From Acinetobacter rudis (GTDB lineage: Bacteria; Pseudomonadota; Gammaproteobacteria; Pseudomonadales; Moraxellaceae), in assembly GCF_031157835.1 (NCBI RefSeq), contig NZ_JAVIDR010000003.1, forward strand, positions 124,001-188,000: 64,000 nt of DNA. The letters run 5' to 3'. Each line of letters starts with the position of its first letter. Position 1 is the stretch's first letter. This document shows, piece by piece, positions 7,571 through 17,896 of this stretch. The position numbers were made by a program, and so were the translations under genes. The notes below the pieces were generated by a model. It made no database searches, had not been told where the DNA came from, and saw only the letters and a program-made list of their open reading frames with translations.

Positions 7571-10500
7571 TTAGAATTTCCAGTTATAGAAAATATCTAT
7601 GGCCTTCTCTACAGATTCACTCGCTTCTAAATATAAGCGTTTGTTCATTTGATAACGTAAAGTCAATTTGTTTACAGGTGTAAATACACCTACACCATAA
7701 CGAATATAAAGATCTGGAGTAATATATCCTGTTACACTAACTTGGGTATCATTACCTGTACCCTGCGCATCTAATGCCAAACCACTTAAGCCAAAAGTAC
7801 GACCAATTTGATTTGTAAATGCACGAGTACCACCTAAACCTAAACTAATACCTGCAGCAGCAATCGTATTATTAACATCAGATTTAAAGCCTTCAGTATT
7901 GCTTAATCCGCTTGAACCTTCATTAATACGCCCCGTAATGAGAGCATTTAAAGCTTCCTGTTCAGACAAACCAGCATCATTAAAAATCTGAATATTAGGT
8001 GCAGTTGCTGTACCTAATACACGTACCCCGACATTGCTTCCCGAAACAACCTTATTGGTTTCAATATCAAGTGTAGGATTAGATAATGGTCCGTTAAAAC
8101 GAGCAATTGCACGATTAAGATCTAGTTTCTGTCCATAAGCTTCAATTGTTACGCGTTGACTGACACCAATTGCACCATTCGCACGCATAGCAACCTGTTG
8201 ACCACGTTGTGTAAGGTTTAAACGGCCAATTAATGGAATTCGACTATCAAAACCTTGGAAAATCACTTTATCACCAAGACTGACTGCAACATCTGCTCGA
8301 ATATCCCAAGGTTTTGTAGCTTTAAACATGGCGAGTTGATCTTGGCCTTGTTTAACAATACGAACGTCAGGTGATACGTTTACAACGGTTGCACTTGATT
8401 CAGGCATTGAAATTAACGCACGAGGTATTGAAACCTTACCATTAACACTAATGCGTTTACTTGCAGGAAGAACATCCAACTTCATTTCGGTGTCCACTAC
8501 CGCCGTTACCAGTGGGGCCTGACGAATTAAAAGTTTATCGCCTGTCAAATTCAGTGTAATTCGTGGGTCATTTTTCCAATCAATGTTTCCATTTAATTTT
8601 CCTACGCCACTTCCACTATTAAATGCACCATCAATACTGGCATTATTTTGATGAATAGAAGAATACAGTTGAATATTATCTAGGTTAACAGGTATGGAGA
8701 TCATACTAATAGCACCATTTTTTAGGCGCATTCCACCATCAAATAGTGGTTGAGTTAATGTTCCACCAATTTTACCAGCAAAAGATAATGTACCATCCAT
8801 TTTACGAACATCGGCAATAAAAGGTTTCAAGATTCGAAGTTGTACTTCATTAAATGCGACTTCGCCTTGCATAGTTTTATTAGCACTATAAGGATTAACC
8901 AAAACACTCGCAAAACCAGTACCGATATCAGGTGCTTTAACATCAAGACGCAATAATAATTTATCTTGAATACTTTTTGCGACAATACTCGCTTCATCAT
9001 AAGTCATGGTTGATGCAGGGTCATCAGGATCATCTGCTGCCAAACCAACTTCACCTTTATGAGTGACTAAACGAGCATCAATAACAGGGGCTTTACCTTG
9101 TGTCCAACCAGCTTTAGCATAACCATTCAAATTACCTGTCATTGCTAAGCCTTCAGGCATAAATGCAGCAAAATCTTTCAAATCTAAATTATTAATAGCA
9201 AATGAAATATTTCCCTTAGCTTGACTCGCTCGAATCGGTTGATCAAAACATAATTGACTCTCATTACTTGTCCAACAATGTTGTCCGACAAAGAGTTCTG
9301 ATTTTGCAGAATTAAAAATAATAGGTGCATTTGCAGTTTGTTTTAAATGCGCACGGACGGAGTCGAACTCGCCTTTTTGTACTTGCCCTAACCAATCATT
9401 CTGTGCATTAAAACCACCAACAAATTGCACATATAATTTCGAATAATAGTTCCAGCCTTGAATCTGCAGCATATGTGCTTTGCGCGTACCGGTTAGCGTG
9501 ATTGCTCCGTGTTGAATTTCTCGGTTACCAGACCTTAAAGTATCCATTTCAGCACGAATAGAACTGGCTACTGTATCTGATGTTGGTAATTCTCCTTTTA
9601 GACTTAGCTTTTTAATGCTTAAACCTTCAAAACCAAAATTATCAACAACCATATTTGCAGTTGCACTTAGGCGAGGTTTTGCTTGTAAGTTGATATAACC
9701 ATAGGCACGACCACGTAATCCGTTATATAGCTCCATCAATGCAGGTGCATCAATTTTTAAACGTAAACTTTGTGCATTACCAGATGCCTGCAATTGGTTG
9801 CCAGCATAAGAAATAAATAAATTATTTGCTTCAAACTGCTGTGGAACCAAACCAGATTGACTACTATTTAAGATCATTGCAAGATTGCCTTGACCACGTA
9901 GCGGCTTATTGTTGATTATCCCAGCCAAGTTTAGTTGTTCAATACTGACCCGTTTATTTCGATCAGACCATTGACCTTGTGATTTAACCTGACCTGAAAC
10001 CTCACCTCTAAGTGATGAGACAAAATAATGTGGTTTAAAACGCATCATTGCAGCGTTAATATCCCAACTAATACCATCTTTTAATAGTACTTGACCTTTT
10101 GCAGATGCCTGACCAGCAACACCACTATGCTCAAATTGATCAATACGAATAAATTCTGGTGTACCTGAAAGATTAATTTTTAATGCGCCAGACCCTACAG
10201 GAACCTGAGTTGAATTAAGTGATCCCGCATATTTCACTGCAAAACTCTTAAATGCTCCACCAGATTTCGCATCATTAAATAATAATCCGATATTGCTTTT
10301 TCCAACTAAACGCACACTTTCAGTTTTAGCTTGATTTGCCATCTGCCCAACTAAATCAATCGATTCTAGCTGAATAATTTGGGTATTAGGTTGTGCATAG
10401 CCACTCGCCTGAATATGTCCGTTTAATGTATGAATAGGTGCAGCCGTAGCAATTAATTGTGGATTAAAATTATTTGCATTAAGTAATGCATTCCATTTTA

Positions 10501-12118
10501 ACTGACGCTTCTCTGTAGGCAACTCAACATACGCTTTAGCATTTAAACCACCTTGAGCTGTTGTTAAACTAAAAAGTGGGACATTTAAATTATTATCTTT
10601 GATTGAAAGATGAGCAGCATATTGTCCTGTTGGCAAACTACCTTTTTCATGTGCAGTTACATGTGTATTCACTTGGATATTTTGTTGCTTACTATCAATT
10701 TGTAAGTCAGCTTTACCATTCTCACTATTTAACCAACCAATATATGGCATGGCACGGTTAATCTTATTCCAACTAACATTTAATAATAATGGCTCAGCAA
10801 CAGGATTTTTATTTTTTGCTACTGGTTTTTCTGCTGCTTGATTTAGTTGTAATGCCCAAGATTCATATTGATCAAAATTAACATTAGCATTGAGATGAAC
10901 ACCCTCTTTAAGTTCACCTTTACTACTAATATCAGCATCCAATGTTGGTGGTAGAAATTCACGCGCAACTTCAGGAATAAGATTATCCTTTGGGTTAATT
11001 CGGTCTAGACGACCTTTAATATCCCAATGTACAAAATCCTTCCAAGCTAACATCCCACTCAGATTAATAGAGCCTCCCATGAGCTGCCCATTAAACTGCT
11101 GGATATTCAACTTCTCAATTAAATCTGTACTCAAAGTTCCTGTGTATTGACCTTGAGGGATTTGAGCTCCGCTTAAATCGGTATCAACATCAATATTCAA
11201 TCCTTTGACATTACCATTAATCGTAATTAAACCTTTTTTCGATAGTAACTTTTGTTCTGGTGCAATAGGCCAATGATAATCTCGTAATCTTAATTGCCCT
11301 TGTAATGGCACATCTGGAGCCATAGGATGTGCAATTGCCCAACCACTTAGCAAGTCAGGTGTTTGTGTAGCGAAACCAGCACGAAGACGATCAAGTGAAC
11401 CTTGTACATTAACTGAAATTTGTTTGATATTTAGACTTTCTAAAGCAGGTATAATAACCAATGCTTTTGCAGCAATTGGGTATTTACCAGCATGATTAAA
11501 ATCCATCATTCCAGAAGCATTTTTAACCGCAAGAAAACCCATGTTGAGCTGAGCATCTTTAAACGTTAATTTTGTTCCAGACCAAAGCACATCCTTAGTC
11601 ACAATATCGTTAAATTCAACTTTACTGCCAACATTTTGAATCAATAGATGATCAAGTTTGGCCTCATCAACACGTAATGTGAAAGGCAAAGGAATATCTG
11701 CGAATTTAAAGGGTTCATGACTTGGTGGAGCATGATTAATCACTTGTAAGTTAGAAACAGTTGCTCGTCTTAAATGGATTTCTTTTGCTAAAATTGCACG
11801 CCAACCTAAAGCAACTTCAGCACGATCTGTTTTTATATCTAAATCTTTTAGATGAATGGCTAAATCTCTTACAATAATACCTTGAACGATATTTCCGCTC
11901 TGATACTTATATTGGATCATACTTTGTTTTGATAATACGCGATCTAAGAGAAAACGACTGCCTTTATCTGTTGATACCATTACTGCAATTGCTGCAAACA
12001 AGCATACAATAACCAGGAGTATTCCCCACAACACACCTTTTAATACAAGCCGCTTATTTTTTTGTTCCGGCTGCTGAGCTTGAGGCTCTTGATGCTGTTC
12101 GTCGTCAGCCATGGTCAT
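7571..12118 (-). CDS. tamB: Translocation and assembly module subunit TamB
   Basis: 1515 residues from the ATG at 12118, preceded by GGGGAAT at good spacing; a TTG 15 bases upstream is less likely. A cytoplasmic N-terminus rich in Q and E leads into a single inner-membrane anchor (VLWGILLVIVCLFAAIAVMV). The rest is a very long periplasmic beta-rich region with repeating strands and a C-terminal DUF490/TamB domain (SEQEALNALITGR). TamB-type proteins (AsmA-like superfamily) bridge the envelope and, with TamA, help insert outer-membrane proteins and move phospholipids. It follows tamA by 112 bp on the same strand, consistent with one operon. The aromatic last residue (YNWKF) suits contact with the Omp85 partner. 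Confidence 0.93.
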   Translation of the reverse strand: MTMADDEQHQEPQAQQPEQKNKRLVLKGVLWGILLVIVCLFAAIAVMVSTDKGSRFLLDRVLSKQSMIQYKYQSGNIVQGIIVRDLAIHLKDLDIKTDRAEVALGWRAILAKEIHLRRATVSNLQVINHAPPSHEPFKFADIPLPFTLRVDEAKLDHLLIQNVGSKVEFNDIVTKDVLWSGTKLTFKDAQLNMGFLAVKNASGMMDFNHAGKYPIAAKALVIIPALESLNIKQISVNVQGSLDRLRAGFATQTPDLLSGWAIAHPMAPDVPLQGQLRLRDYHWPIAPEQKLLSKKGLITINGNVKGLNIDVDTDLSGAQIPQGQYTGTLSTDLIEKLNIQQFNGQLMGGSINLSGMLAWKDFVHWDIKGRLDRINPKDNLIPEVAREFLPPTLDADISSKGELKEGVHLNANVNFDQYESWALQLNQAAEKPVAKNKNPVAEPLLLNVSWNKINRAMPYIGWLNSENGKADLQIDSKQQNIQVNTHVTAHEKGSLPTGQYAAHLSIKDNNLNVPLFSLTTAQGGLNAKAYVELPTEKRQLKWNALLNANNFNPQLIATAAPIHTLNGHIQASGYAQPNTQIIQLESIDLVGQMANQAKTESVRLVGKSNIGLLFNDAKSGGAFKSFAVKYAGSLNSTQVPVGSGALKINLSGTPEFIRIDQFEHSGVAGQASAKGQVLLKDGISWDINAAMMRFKPHYFVSSLRGEVSGQVKSQGQWSDRNKRVSIEQLNLAGIINNKPLRGQGNLAMILNSSQSGLVPQQFEANNLFISYAGNQLQASGNAQSLRLKIDAPALMELYNGLRGRAYGYINLQAKPRLSATANMVVDNFGFEGLSIKKLSLKGELPTSDTVASSIRAEMDTLRSGNREIQHGAITLTGTRKAHMLQIQGWNYYSKLYVQFVGGFNAQNDWLGQVQKGEFDSVRAHLKQTANAPIIFNSAKSELFVGQHCWTSNESQLCFDQPIRASQAKGNISFAINNLDLKDFAAFMPEGLAMTGNLNGYAKAGWTQGKAPVIDARLVTHKGEVGLAADDPDDPASTMTYDEASIVAKSIQDKLLLRLDVKAPDIGTGFASVLVNPYSANKTMQGEVAFNEVQLRILKPFIADVRKMDGTLSFAGKIGGTLTQPLFDGGMRLKNGAISMISIPVNLDNIQLYSSIHQNNASIDGAFNSGSGVGKLNGNIDWKNDPRITLNLTGDKLLIRQAPLVTAVVDTEMKLDVLPASKRISVNGKVSIPRALISMPESSATVVNVSPDVRIVKQGQDQLAMFKATKPWDIRADVAVSLGDKVIFQGFDSRIPLIGRLNLTQRGQQVAMRANGAIGVSQRVTIEAYGQKLDLNRAIARFNGPLSNPTLDIETNKVVSGSNVGVRVLGTATAPNIQIFNDAGLSEQEALNALITGRINEGSSGLSNTEGFKSDVNNTIAAAGISLGLGGTRAFTNQIGRTFGLSGLALDAQGTGNDTQVSVTGYITPDLYIRYGVGVFTPVNKLTLRYQMNKRLYLEASESVEKAIDIFYNWKF

Positions 12119-12230
12119 TATATAATTCCCCAAATCTAAACTTAATATACAAAATATTTAAGTAATTTATTTACTTTTAGGGCCCTATTATTATGAGCCC
12201 TAAACAAAATAACAATTAAAATTACTTAAA

Positions 12231-14909
12231 TTAGAGCTGCGAACCAATAAAAAAGTGTAAACGAATTGGTTTACCTGGTTCTGAAATCCCAGAAGCAACA
12301 TCTAAACGAATAGGACCAATTGGAGAACGCCAACGTACACCAACCCCAACACTGTACTCAATTGGATTACTAAATTTTTCATCAAATGCATTACCAAAAT
12401 CACTGAATAATGCCGCTCGCCAACCTTCTTTAAATTGGTAATTATATTCTACTGTCCCAATAGCAAGGCCTTGTCCACCAACTTTATAACCATCAATCAT
12501 TGGAGATAAACTCTTATAATCAAATCCACGCATACTTTGATCACCACCAGCAAAGTAACGTAAGTTATATGGTACTTTATTAAAATCATCTGCGTAAATA
12601 TACCCAGCATTGGCACCAACAAAAAATTGGTGGTTTGCTTTATCTCCTAAAGAATAAAGCGCCTTCCAATTTGCATTGAATATGGCCATGTTGGTGTTAC
12701 TTAGAATTTTATCACTACCCAGTTCTATTTTATAAGACTGTTTGAATCCTTGAGTAGGGTTCAAGCGATTGTTACTACTTGTTTTTGATACCTCATATCC
12801 TACAAGGAGTGCTTCTTGCTCAGGCTCTGCACCAGGAATTAAGAAACCATCTGGAATGGTATTATTTGAAACATCACCATTGCTGGTCATACGATCCAAT
12901 CGATAACGTACACCAAAAACATGTTGCCATTCACGACGTGAGTTTTTAATGATACGGTCTGCACCAAGCACTGCTGTTTCAATTGTTAAATCTGTATTTG
13001 GCCCCACACCGTCTCGTGCTTCACGCTCATAACCACCAACCAAGTTAATATAATCATTTAGTGGATGTTTATAAGGAATGCTGTAGCGTCCATCTATAGA
13101 TTGTCGAATTTGTGATAATTCCATGTTGGCATCAAAAGAGTGACCGTATTGGTTCACAATAGCACGACGATACTGTCCACGCACACGTACGCCTGTATCA
13201 GTTCCATAACCAATACCTGTTTCTAAGCTATTTAACTTATCTGCATTTAAGGTGACAATAACAGGAACCACTTTATCAATACGCACTTGATCTTTCATTG
13301 CATCAAGTTCGTCTGTTCGATCTCTTTGTTGGTCAATCGTTTTTTGTGCTGGTGAAGCAGCGCGTGTTTCAGCACCAGCAAACTGCTGTTCGTCCACTAC
13401 TGTTTGTGTTACTTCTTTATTTGACACTTTTACAGCAGGCGCCGCTTGTGGACGTAAACTATCCATAATCGCCTGTTCTGTAATTTTATTGGCATCAACC
13501 AAAGCTTGTAAGTCAGGAGGAAGATCTAAATCATCGGGTAAAGCATCGGGACGTACCGCATCAACCAATGTATAGTTAAAATAACGACTGTTGGTTAGAT
13601 TATTTGCCAACCCATTGACACGCCAAGCGGTATAATCTGCACCCGGTTCCCAAGGAGCCAAGGTTTTAAGAATATCCAATTTAATTGGTAACGGTTTATC
13701 TGGGTCACTCATTCTAAATTCTACATGACCCAATTTATAACGTTGCCCAGTATCGTAACGTAAATTTATATCTACAGTATTTTCTGGTTGATTGACTTTA
13801 ACATCATGCAAACGCCAAAGACTGTCGAAGAAACCGTTATTACTTGCAGCCTCTTGAATATTGGTTTTGGTATTTTCATACATACCATGGTTAAAAATAT
13901 CACCAATATTAAGTTCAGGTAAAAGTGCTAACACTTGGAACTGAGGTAATTTACCTCCTTCTCCTTGGAACTCGATATTCTGATGAGTAACTAGTGCAGG
14001 CTCTCCAGGTGTAACTTTTACCTGTAATCGGCGATCACTTTGTTTTTCAAATTTAAAACTCGCATTGTAATAACCCACAGCTTGAGCTGCCTGATTTGCC
14101 ATGCTGCGCAGCTGAGGTACCGCTGATGCATAATCAGAAAAGGACTCAACGGTAAAAGTGGATAATTTGGCACGAATATTTTGAGCAAGTAAATTGGGTG
14201 CGCCTTCAACGACAGTAGTAATTTTTTCAATAGGTTCAGCAGTATCTTCCTTAGGTGGTCGAATACGTTGTACTACACGTTTTATAAAACCTGGTTTTTC
14301 CTGTACTTCTGGCTCTTTTTTTTCAGTATCTAGAAATAAATTACCATTTTCTCTTGCCTTCACTACAATTTCTTTATCTGCGTCAATATTGCGCATGAGT
14401 TGTTCAATATCTACAGGCGCACGTTTTATTTCTTGATATTCTTGTTCAGTAGACTGTGCAATTTCTGGAAGATTATTAATCTGACCACTTTGTTTAAAAT
14501 CATGTGCTTGCTGTTTTGCTTCTTCAGCAGCTTGATAAATCTCATTTGCCATATTCTGATCTACAGTATTCACGGGCAAATCTTCGAGGTCTTCAAAGGC
14601 TAAAGGTTTAAGCGGTTTTGTTTTACTTTCTTGAATTTGTTGCTGTAATAACGCCACACTATCAACATCTACTTCTGGTACGGCTAATGGTATTGCAACA
14701 TTATTCCCAGAAGGCGTGTTTACCTCAGAAGACTCTTGCAGATCAACAGCTGAAGTCGCTTCAACAGCCGATTGCGCATAGAGATTTGGAGCAACAAATA
14801 AACTCAAAAATACACTTAAGCATAGGTATTTATTGACATTATTGGCATCAATAATTTTATGAAGATGATAAGTAATCACCGATTTTCTAAACTGAATTTG
14901 GGTTGGCAT
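12231..14909 (-). CDS. tamA: Outer-membrane assembly factor TamA (Omp85 family)
   Basis: 892 residues, longer than E. coli TamA because of an extended, low-complexity N-terminal region rich in E and Q (about residues 45-220). An export signal ends at ...FVAPNLYA/QS. POTRA-like modules follow, with segments such as KLSTFTVESFSDY and KVTPGEPALV. The C-terminal half is a 16-strand-type beta-barrel containing the Omp85 hallmark MRGF (GGDQSMRGFDYKSLSP), plus the terminal strands PIGPIRLDVA and FFIGSQL. It is upstream of tamB in the same direction, the usual tamAB arrangement. An unusual point is the acidic insert between POTRA segments (about 480-540), rich in A, Q and D. Confidence 0.92.
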   Translation of the reverse strand: MPTQIQFRKSVITYHLHKIIDANNVNKYLCLSVFLSLFVAPNLYAQSAVEATSAVDLQESSEVNTPSGNNVAIPLAVPEVDVDSVALLQQQIQESKTKPLKPLAFEDLEDLPVNTVDQNMANEIYQAAEEAKQQAHDFKQSGQINNLPEIAQSTEQEYQEIKRAPVDIEQLMRNIDADKEIVVKARENGNLFLDTEKKEPEVQEKPGFIKRVVQRIRPPKEDTAEPIEKITTVVEGAPNLLAQNIRAKLSTFTVESFSDYASAVPQLRSMANQAAQAVGYYNASFKFEKQSDRRLQVKVTPGEPALVTHQNIEFQGEGGKLPQFQVLALLPELNIGDIFNHGMYENTKTNIQEAASNNGFFDSLWRLHDVKVNQPENTVDINLRYDTGQRYKLGHVEFRMSDPDKPLPIKLDILKTLAPWEPGADYTAWRVNGLANNLTNSRYFNYTLVDAVRPDALPDDLDLPPDLQALVDANKITEQAIMDSLRPQAAPAVKVSNKEVTQTVVDEQQFAGAETRAASPAQKTIDQQRDRTDELDAMKDQVRIDKVVPVIVTLNADKLNSLETGIGYGTDTGVRVRGQYRRAIVNQYGHSFDANMELSQIRQSIDGRYSIPYKHPLNDYINLVGGYEREARDGVGPNTDLTIETAVLGADRIIKNSRREWQHVFGVRYRLDRMTSNGDVSNNTIPDGFLIPGAEPEQEALLVGYEVSKTSSNNRLNPTQGFKQSYKIELGSDKILSNTNMAIFNANWKALYSLGDKANHQFFVGANAGYIYADDFNKVPYNLRYFAGGDQSMRGFDYKSLSPMIDGYKVGGQGLAIGTVEYNYQFKEGWRAALFSDFGNAFDEKFSNPIEYSVGVGVRWRSPIGPIRLDVASGISEPGKPIRLHFFIGSQL

Positions 14910-15102
14910 ACCAAGCTCTATATACTTTCAATATCCAATTCTGTCACTAAGAATGGTTGATTGATTGAAAAAAACCATTCAAAAACAGAGTTAAATTTAT
15001 TAATAATTGGTGAATTATGCAATTTAAAAATATCATACATGAAATTCTAGATATAATTACGTATTAATCACATTTCTTAATATATTTAAATGAAGTTCCC
15101 AA

Positions 15103-16425
15103 ATGAAAAAAAATGATCATATTTTAGGAACGCGTCGCTTCTTGCCCATGTTCCTCACTCAGTTTTTTGGTGCATTAAATGACAATGTCTTTAAGCAATC
15201 TTTGGTGGTTATTTTTACCTTCGGTTGGATTCAACATCAAGGACTAGAAATTAGTACATTAAATAATCTGGCAGCCTTGTTATTTATCCTACCTTTCTTT
15301 ATCTTTTCTGCGACTGCAGGACAAATTGCTGATAAATATGAACGTTCAAAATTAATTCGAGCTATTAAAATCCTTGAAATTTTGATTATGCTGATTGCAA
15401 CTCTTGGCTTTATGTTTGGTAGCTTATGGTTGTTGATTTTTGCATTATTCTTAATGGGTACACATAGTACATTCTTTGGCCCGATTAAATATGCAATTTT
15501 GCCTGATATTTTACATAAAGATGAATTAGTACAAGGAAATGCAATCTTTCAATCAGGTACATCCATCGCGATCCTGATTGGAATGGTTTTAGGTGGGGCT
15601 ATCATTTTTTGGTCACAAGGTGAAATGCTGTGGATTAGTCTGACTGTACTGGTCATCGCAATTGTGGGCTACCTATGTAGCCGTTATATACTTCCTCAAC
15701 CCATTCCAGATGCTAAACTGACCGTTGATTGGAACTTTTTACATACCAGCATAGATACCCTACGATATGCAAAATCACTACCAACGGTCTTTCTTGTTTT
15801 ACTTGGGAATTCATGGTACTGGTTTTATGGTGCAACTTTCTTAACTCAAATTCCTTTGCTCGCTAAACAGTATTTACATGGCTCTGAAAATGTTGCTAGT
15901 TTGCTGCTCATGCTATTTTCAGTTGGTATTGGTATTGGGTCCTTATTATGTAAAAAAATTGGTGGTACCCAGATCAACTTAAAAGTTGTGATGCTTGGCT
16001 GTGTTGGATTAACTCTTTTTGCATTCTATCTAACAATCAGTTTAGGCTTTTTACCTCCCGTAACCAATGGACAAGTATTGGGCCTTTATGATGTTTTTCA
16101 TGCAGGTATGGCCTACTATCATGTTATGTTTGCAGTTGCTTTATTGGGTATTTTTGGCGGTTTTTATATTGTTCCTCTCTATACAATGATGCAAGCATTT
16201 GCACCAGTTTCACACCGCGCACGTGTTGTTTCTGCTAATAATATTCTAAATGCTATTTTTATGGTGACTGCATCAATATTTTCTATTTTAATTTTAAGCT
16301 TCTTAGAACTAGACCTAACGGTGTTATTTAATATTACCGCTATACTCAGTGCAATCTTTTCATTGCTACTGTTAAAATACCTACAACCACTGATTGCGAC
16401 TACCCCTTATTCTTTGGAGGATTAA
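15103..16425 (+). CDS. MFS transporter of the LplT / lysophospholipid flippase type
   Basis: 440 residues with about 12 hydrophobic membrane segments. The N-terminal motif LPMFLTQFFGALNDNVFKQS and the loop ADKYERSKLIRAIK are typical of the MFS half of proteins that bring lysophospholipids back to the inner leaflet. In several proteobacteria this half is fused to an acyltransferase; here it stands alone. It is divergent from tamAB, an envelope-assembly pair, with coq7 starting 2 bp after its stop, so the two are probably co-transcribed. Substrate is inferred from family only. Confidence 0.82.
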   Translation: MKKNDHILGTRRFLPMFLTQFFGALNDNVFKQSLVVIFTFGWIQHQGLEISTLNNLAALLFILPFFIFSATAGQIADKYERSKLIRAIKILEILIMLIATLGFMFGSLWLLIFALFLMGTHSTFFGPIKYAILPDILHKDELVQGNAIFQSGTSIAILIGMVLGGAIIFWSQGEMLWISLTVLVIAIVGYLCSRYILPQPIPDAKLTVDWNFLHTSIDTLRYAKSLPTVFLVLLGNSWYWFYGATFLTQIPLLAKQYLHGSENVASLLLMLFSVGIGIGSLLCKKIGGTQINLKVVMLGCVGLTLFAFYLTISLGFLPPVTNGQVLGLYDVFHAGMAYYHVMFAVALLGIFGGFYIVPLYTMMQAFAPVSHRARVVSANNILNAIFMVTASIFSILILSFLELDLTVLFNITAILSAIFSLLLLKYLQPLIATTPYSLED

Positions 16426-16427
16426 CT

Positions 16428-17063
16428 ATGCGTCATTACACAGGTTTGGATAAATTTATCCACTCTTTTGACCAAGCACTAAGAAGTCTAGTTCCTGGTG
16501 CAACCGCTGCTCATCGAGAAAATCCTGCTCAAAACTTAGAAAGCGCTCTAGGTGTAAGTGAAGCGCGTCATGTTGCTGGTTTAATGCGAGTAAATCATAG
16601 TGGTGAAGTTTGTGCTCAAGCGCTTTATCATGGCCAAGCACTGACTGCAAAACTTCCAAATGTAAAACGTGAAATGCAACAGGCTGCAATTGAAGAACAA
16701 GATCACTTAGCTTGGTGTGAAGATCGTTTAGTTGAACTCGATAGTCATACAAGCCTACTCAATCCTGTTTGGTATGGTTTATCTTTTGGTATGGGTGCAT
16801 TGGCAGGAATTGCTGGAGATAAATACAGTTTAGGTTTTGTTGCTGAAACTGAACGCCAAGTCAGCCTACACTTAGTAGATCATATTAACCAATTACCAGC
16901 TCAAGATTTACGTTCAAAATATATATTAGAACAAATGAATTTAGATGAGTTACATCATCGTGATACAGCAATTGCTGCTGGTGGTGTTGACTTAGCTCTG
17001 CCTATTCGTATTACCATGACAGCCATTTCAAAACTCATGACCAAGACAAGCTATTATATCTAA
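16428..17063 (+). CDS. coq7: Ubiquinone biosynthesis hydroxylase Coq7
   Basis: 211 residues. A di-iron four-helix protein that hydroxylates 2-polyprenyl-3-methyl-6-methoxy-1,4-benzoquinone in ubiquinone synthesis. The iron-ligand motifs are visible in order: NHSGEVCAQ, EEQDHLAWCE, ETERQVSLHL and DELHHRD. Coq7 replaces the flavoprotein UbiF in Acinetobacter, Pseudomonas and others. Start ATG at 16428 has GGAGG four bases upstream of TTAACT. It is probably co-transcribed with the upstream MFS gene and ends at a shared hairpin region with the convergent kdpE. Confidence 0.96.
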   Translation: MRHYTGLDKFIHSFDQALRSLVPGATAAHRENPAQNLESALGVSEARHVAGLMRVNHSGEVCAQALYHGQALTAKLPNVKREMQQAAIEEQDHLAWCEDRLVELDSHTSLLNPVWYGLSFGMGALAGIAGDKYSLGFVAETERQVSLHLVDHINQLPAQDLRSKYILEQMNLDELHHRDTAIAAGGVDLALPIRITMTAISKLMTKTSYYI

Positions 17064-17117
17064 AGCTTAATTACATACTGCGTTAAGCTTTTTCTGCACC
17101 ACATAAAGCTTAACGCA
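17062..17117. terminator. Three-arm alternative hairpin between coq7 and kdpE
   Basis: AAAGCTTAA (17062-17070), TTAAGCTTT (17083-17091) and AAAGCTTAA (17105-17113) allow the middle arm to pair with either outer arm. The right-hand option extends to 13 bp (TGCGTTAAGCTTT with 17105-17117). The left hairpin is followed by TTTC on the plus strand and suits coq7 termination; on the minus strand the 13-bp hairpin lies just after kdpE. Confidence 0.6.
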
Positions 17118-17123
17118 TCTAAC

Positions 17124-17840
17124 TTATTGTTTCCCTAAAAAACGCAATCCAACACCTGGCTCTGTTGCGATATAAGTCGGACTAATTGCATCATCTCCTA
17201 GTTTATGGCGCAATTTCGCCACTAATATACGCAGGTAATGTGTATCTTCTTGATGCGTGGGACCCCAAAGCTCTTTTAATAGTTGGGGTTGAGTCATTAG
17301 TCGACCACTATGTTGTACCAACATAGTAAGAAGTTGATATTCTTTACGCGTTAATGTAATGAGTTTCTCGCGTAAATACACTTGCCGCTGAGCATAATCA
17401 ATTTTCAATTGACCATCATCGTATATGGCAGTCTCAACAGGTACAGCGACATGTCTGAGCGTAACACGGATACGCGCCATAAGCTCTTGTACACTAAATG
17501 GTTTAGTCACATAATCATGTGCACCTGCATCTAGTAAAGTTACTTTCTCCAGTTCATCAGCACGTACCGATAAAACAATTACGGGTACTTGAGACCAACA
17601 CCTTAATTCTTTTAACACTTCCTTACCATCTAGATCAGGTAGACCTAGATCTAAAATGACAAGGTCTGCCCCATTTAAAGCCAAGAGTTCTAAACCTTGT
17701 TGACCATTTTCAGCAAGTGAGGTGGCATAACCTTGTGAGCGAAGTGCGATATCTAAAAATTTTCGCACTTGAGTCTCATCATCAATGATCAAAATTTTGA
17801 TCGGACTACTGCTCTGATCTGATTTTATATTATTTAACAT
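17124..17840 (-). CDS. kdpE: KDP operon transcriptional regulator KdpE
   Basis: 238 residues, OmpR family. The receiver has D20/D21 near IIDDE, phosphoacceptor D64 (VILDLGLPDLDG) and TKPFS with its conserved Lys. The effector winged helix ends THYLRILVAKLRHKLGD followed by the conserved GVGLRFL segment. It activates kdpFABC under potassium limitation after phosphorylation by KdpD. It lies 56 bp after kdpD and is the last gene of the locus. The direct repeats at 25318-25372 upstream of kdpA are a candidate binding site. Confidence 0.95.
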   Translation of the reverse strand: MLNNIKSDQSSSPIKILIIDDETQVRKFLDIALRSQGYATSLAENGQQGLELLALNGADLVILDLGLPDLDGKEVLKELRCWSQVPVIVLSVRADELEKVTLLDAGAHDYVTKPFSVQELMARIRVTLRHVAVPVETAIYDDGQLKIDYAQRQVYLREKLITLTRKEYQLLTMLVQHSGRLMTQPQLLKELWGPTHQEDTHYLRILVAKLRHKLGDDAISPTYIATEPGVGLRFLGKQ

Positions 17841-17896
17841 AAATCTCTTTCATGTTAAGACTTGCAAAGTCTTTGTGGTAATGAATATTTAGCTTA

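Noticed and set aside
7442..7630. Open frame of 62 codons on the plus strand
   Set aside because: It overlaps the end of tamB and the hairpin at 7483-7512, has no ribosome-binding site and no recognisable domain.
14194..14836. Three plus-strand open frames opposite tamA
   Set aside because: They mirror the E/Q-rich low-complexity stretch of TamA and lack start signals.
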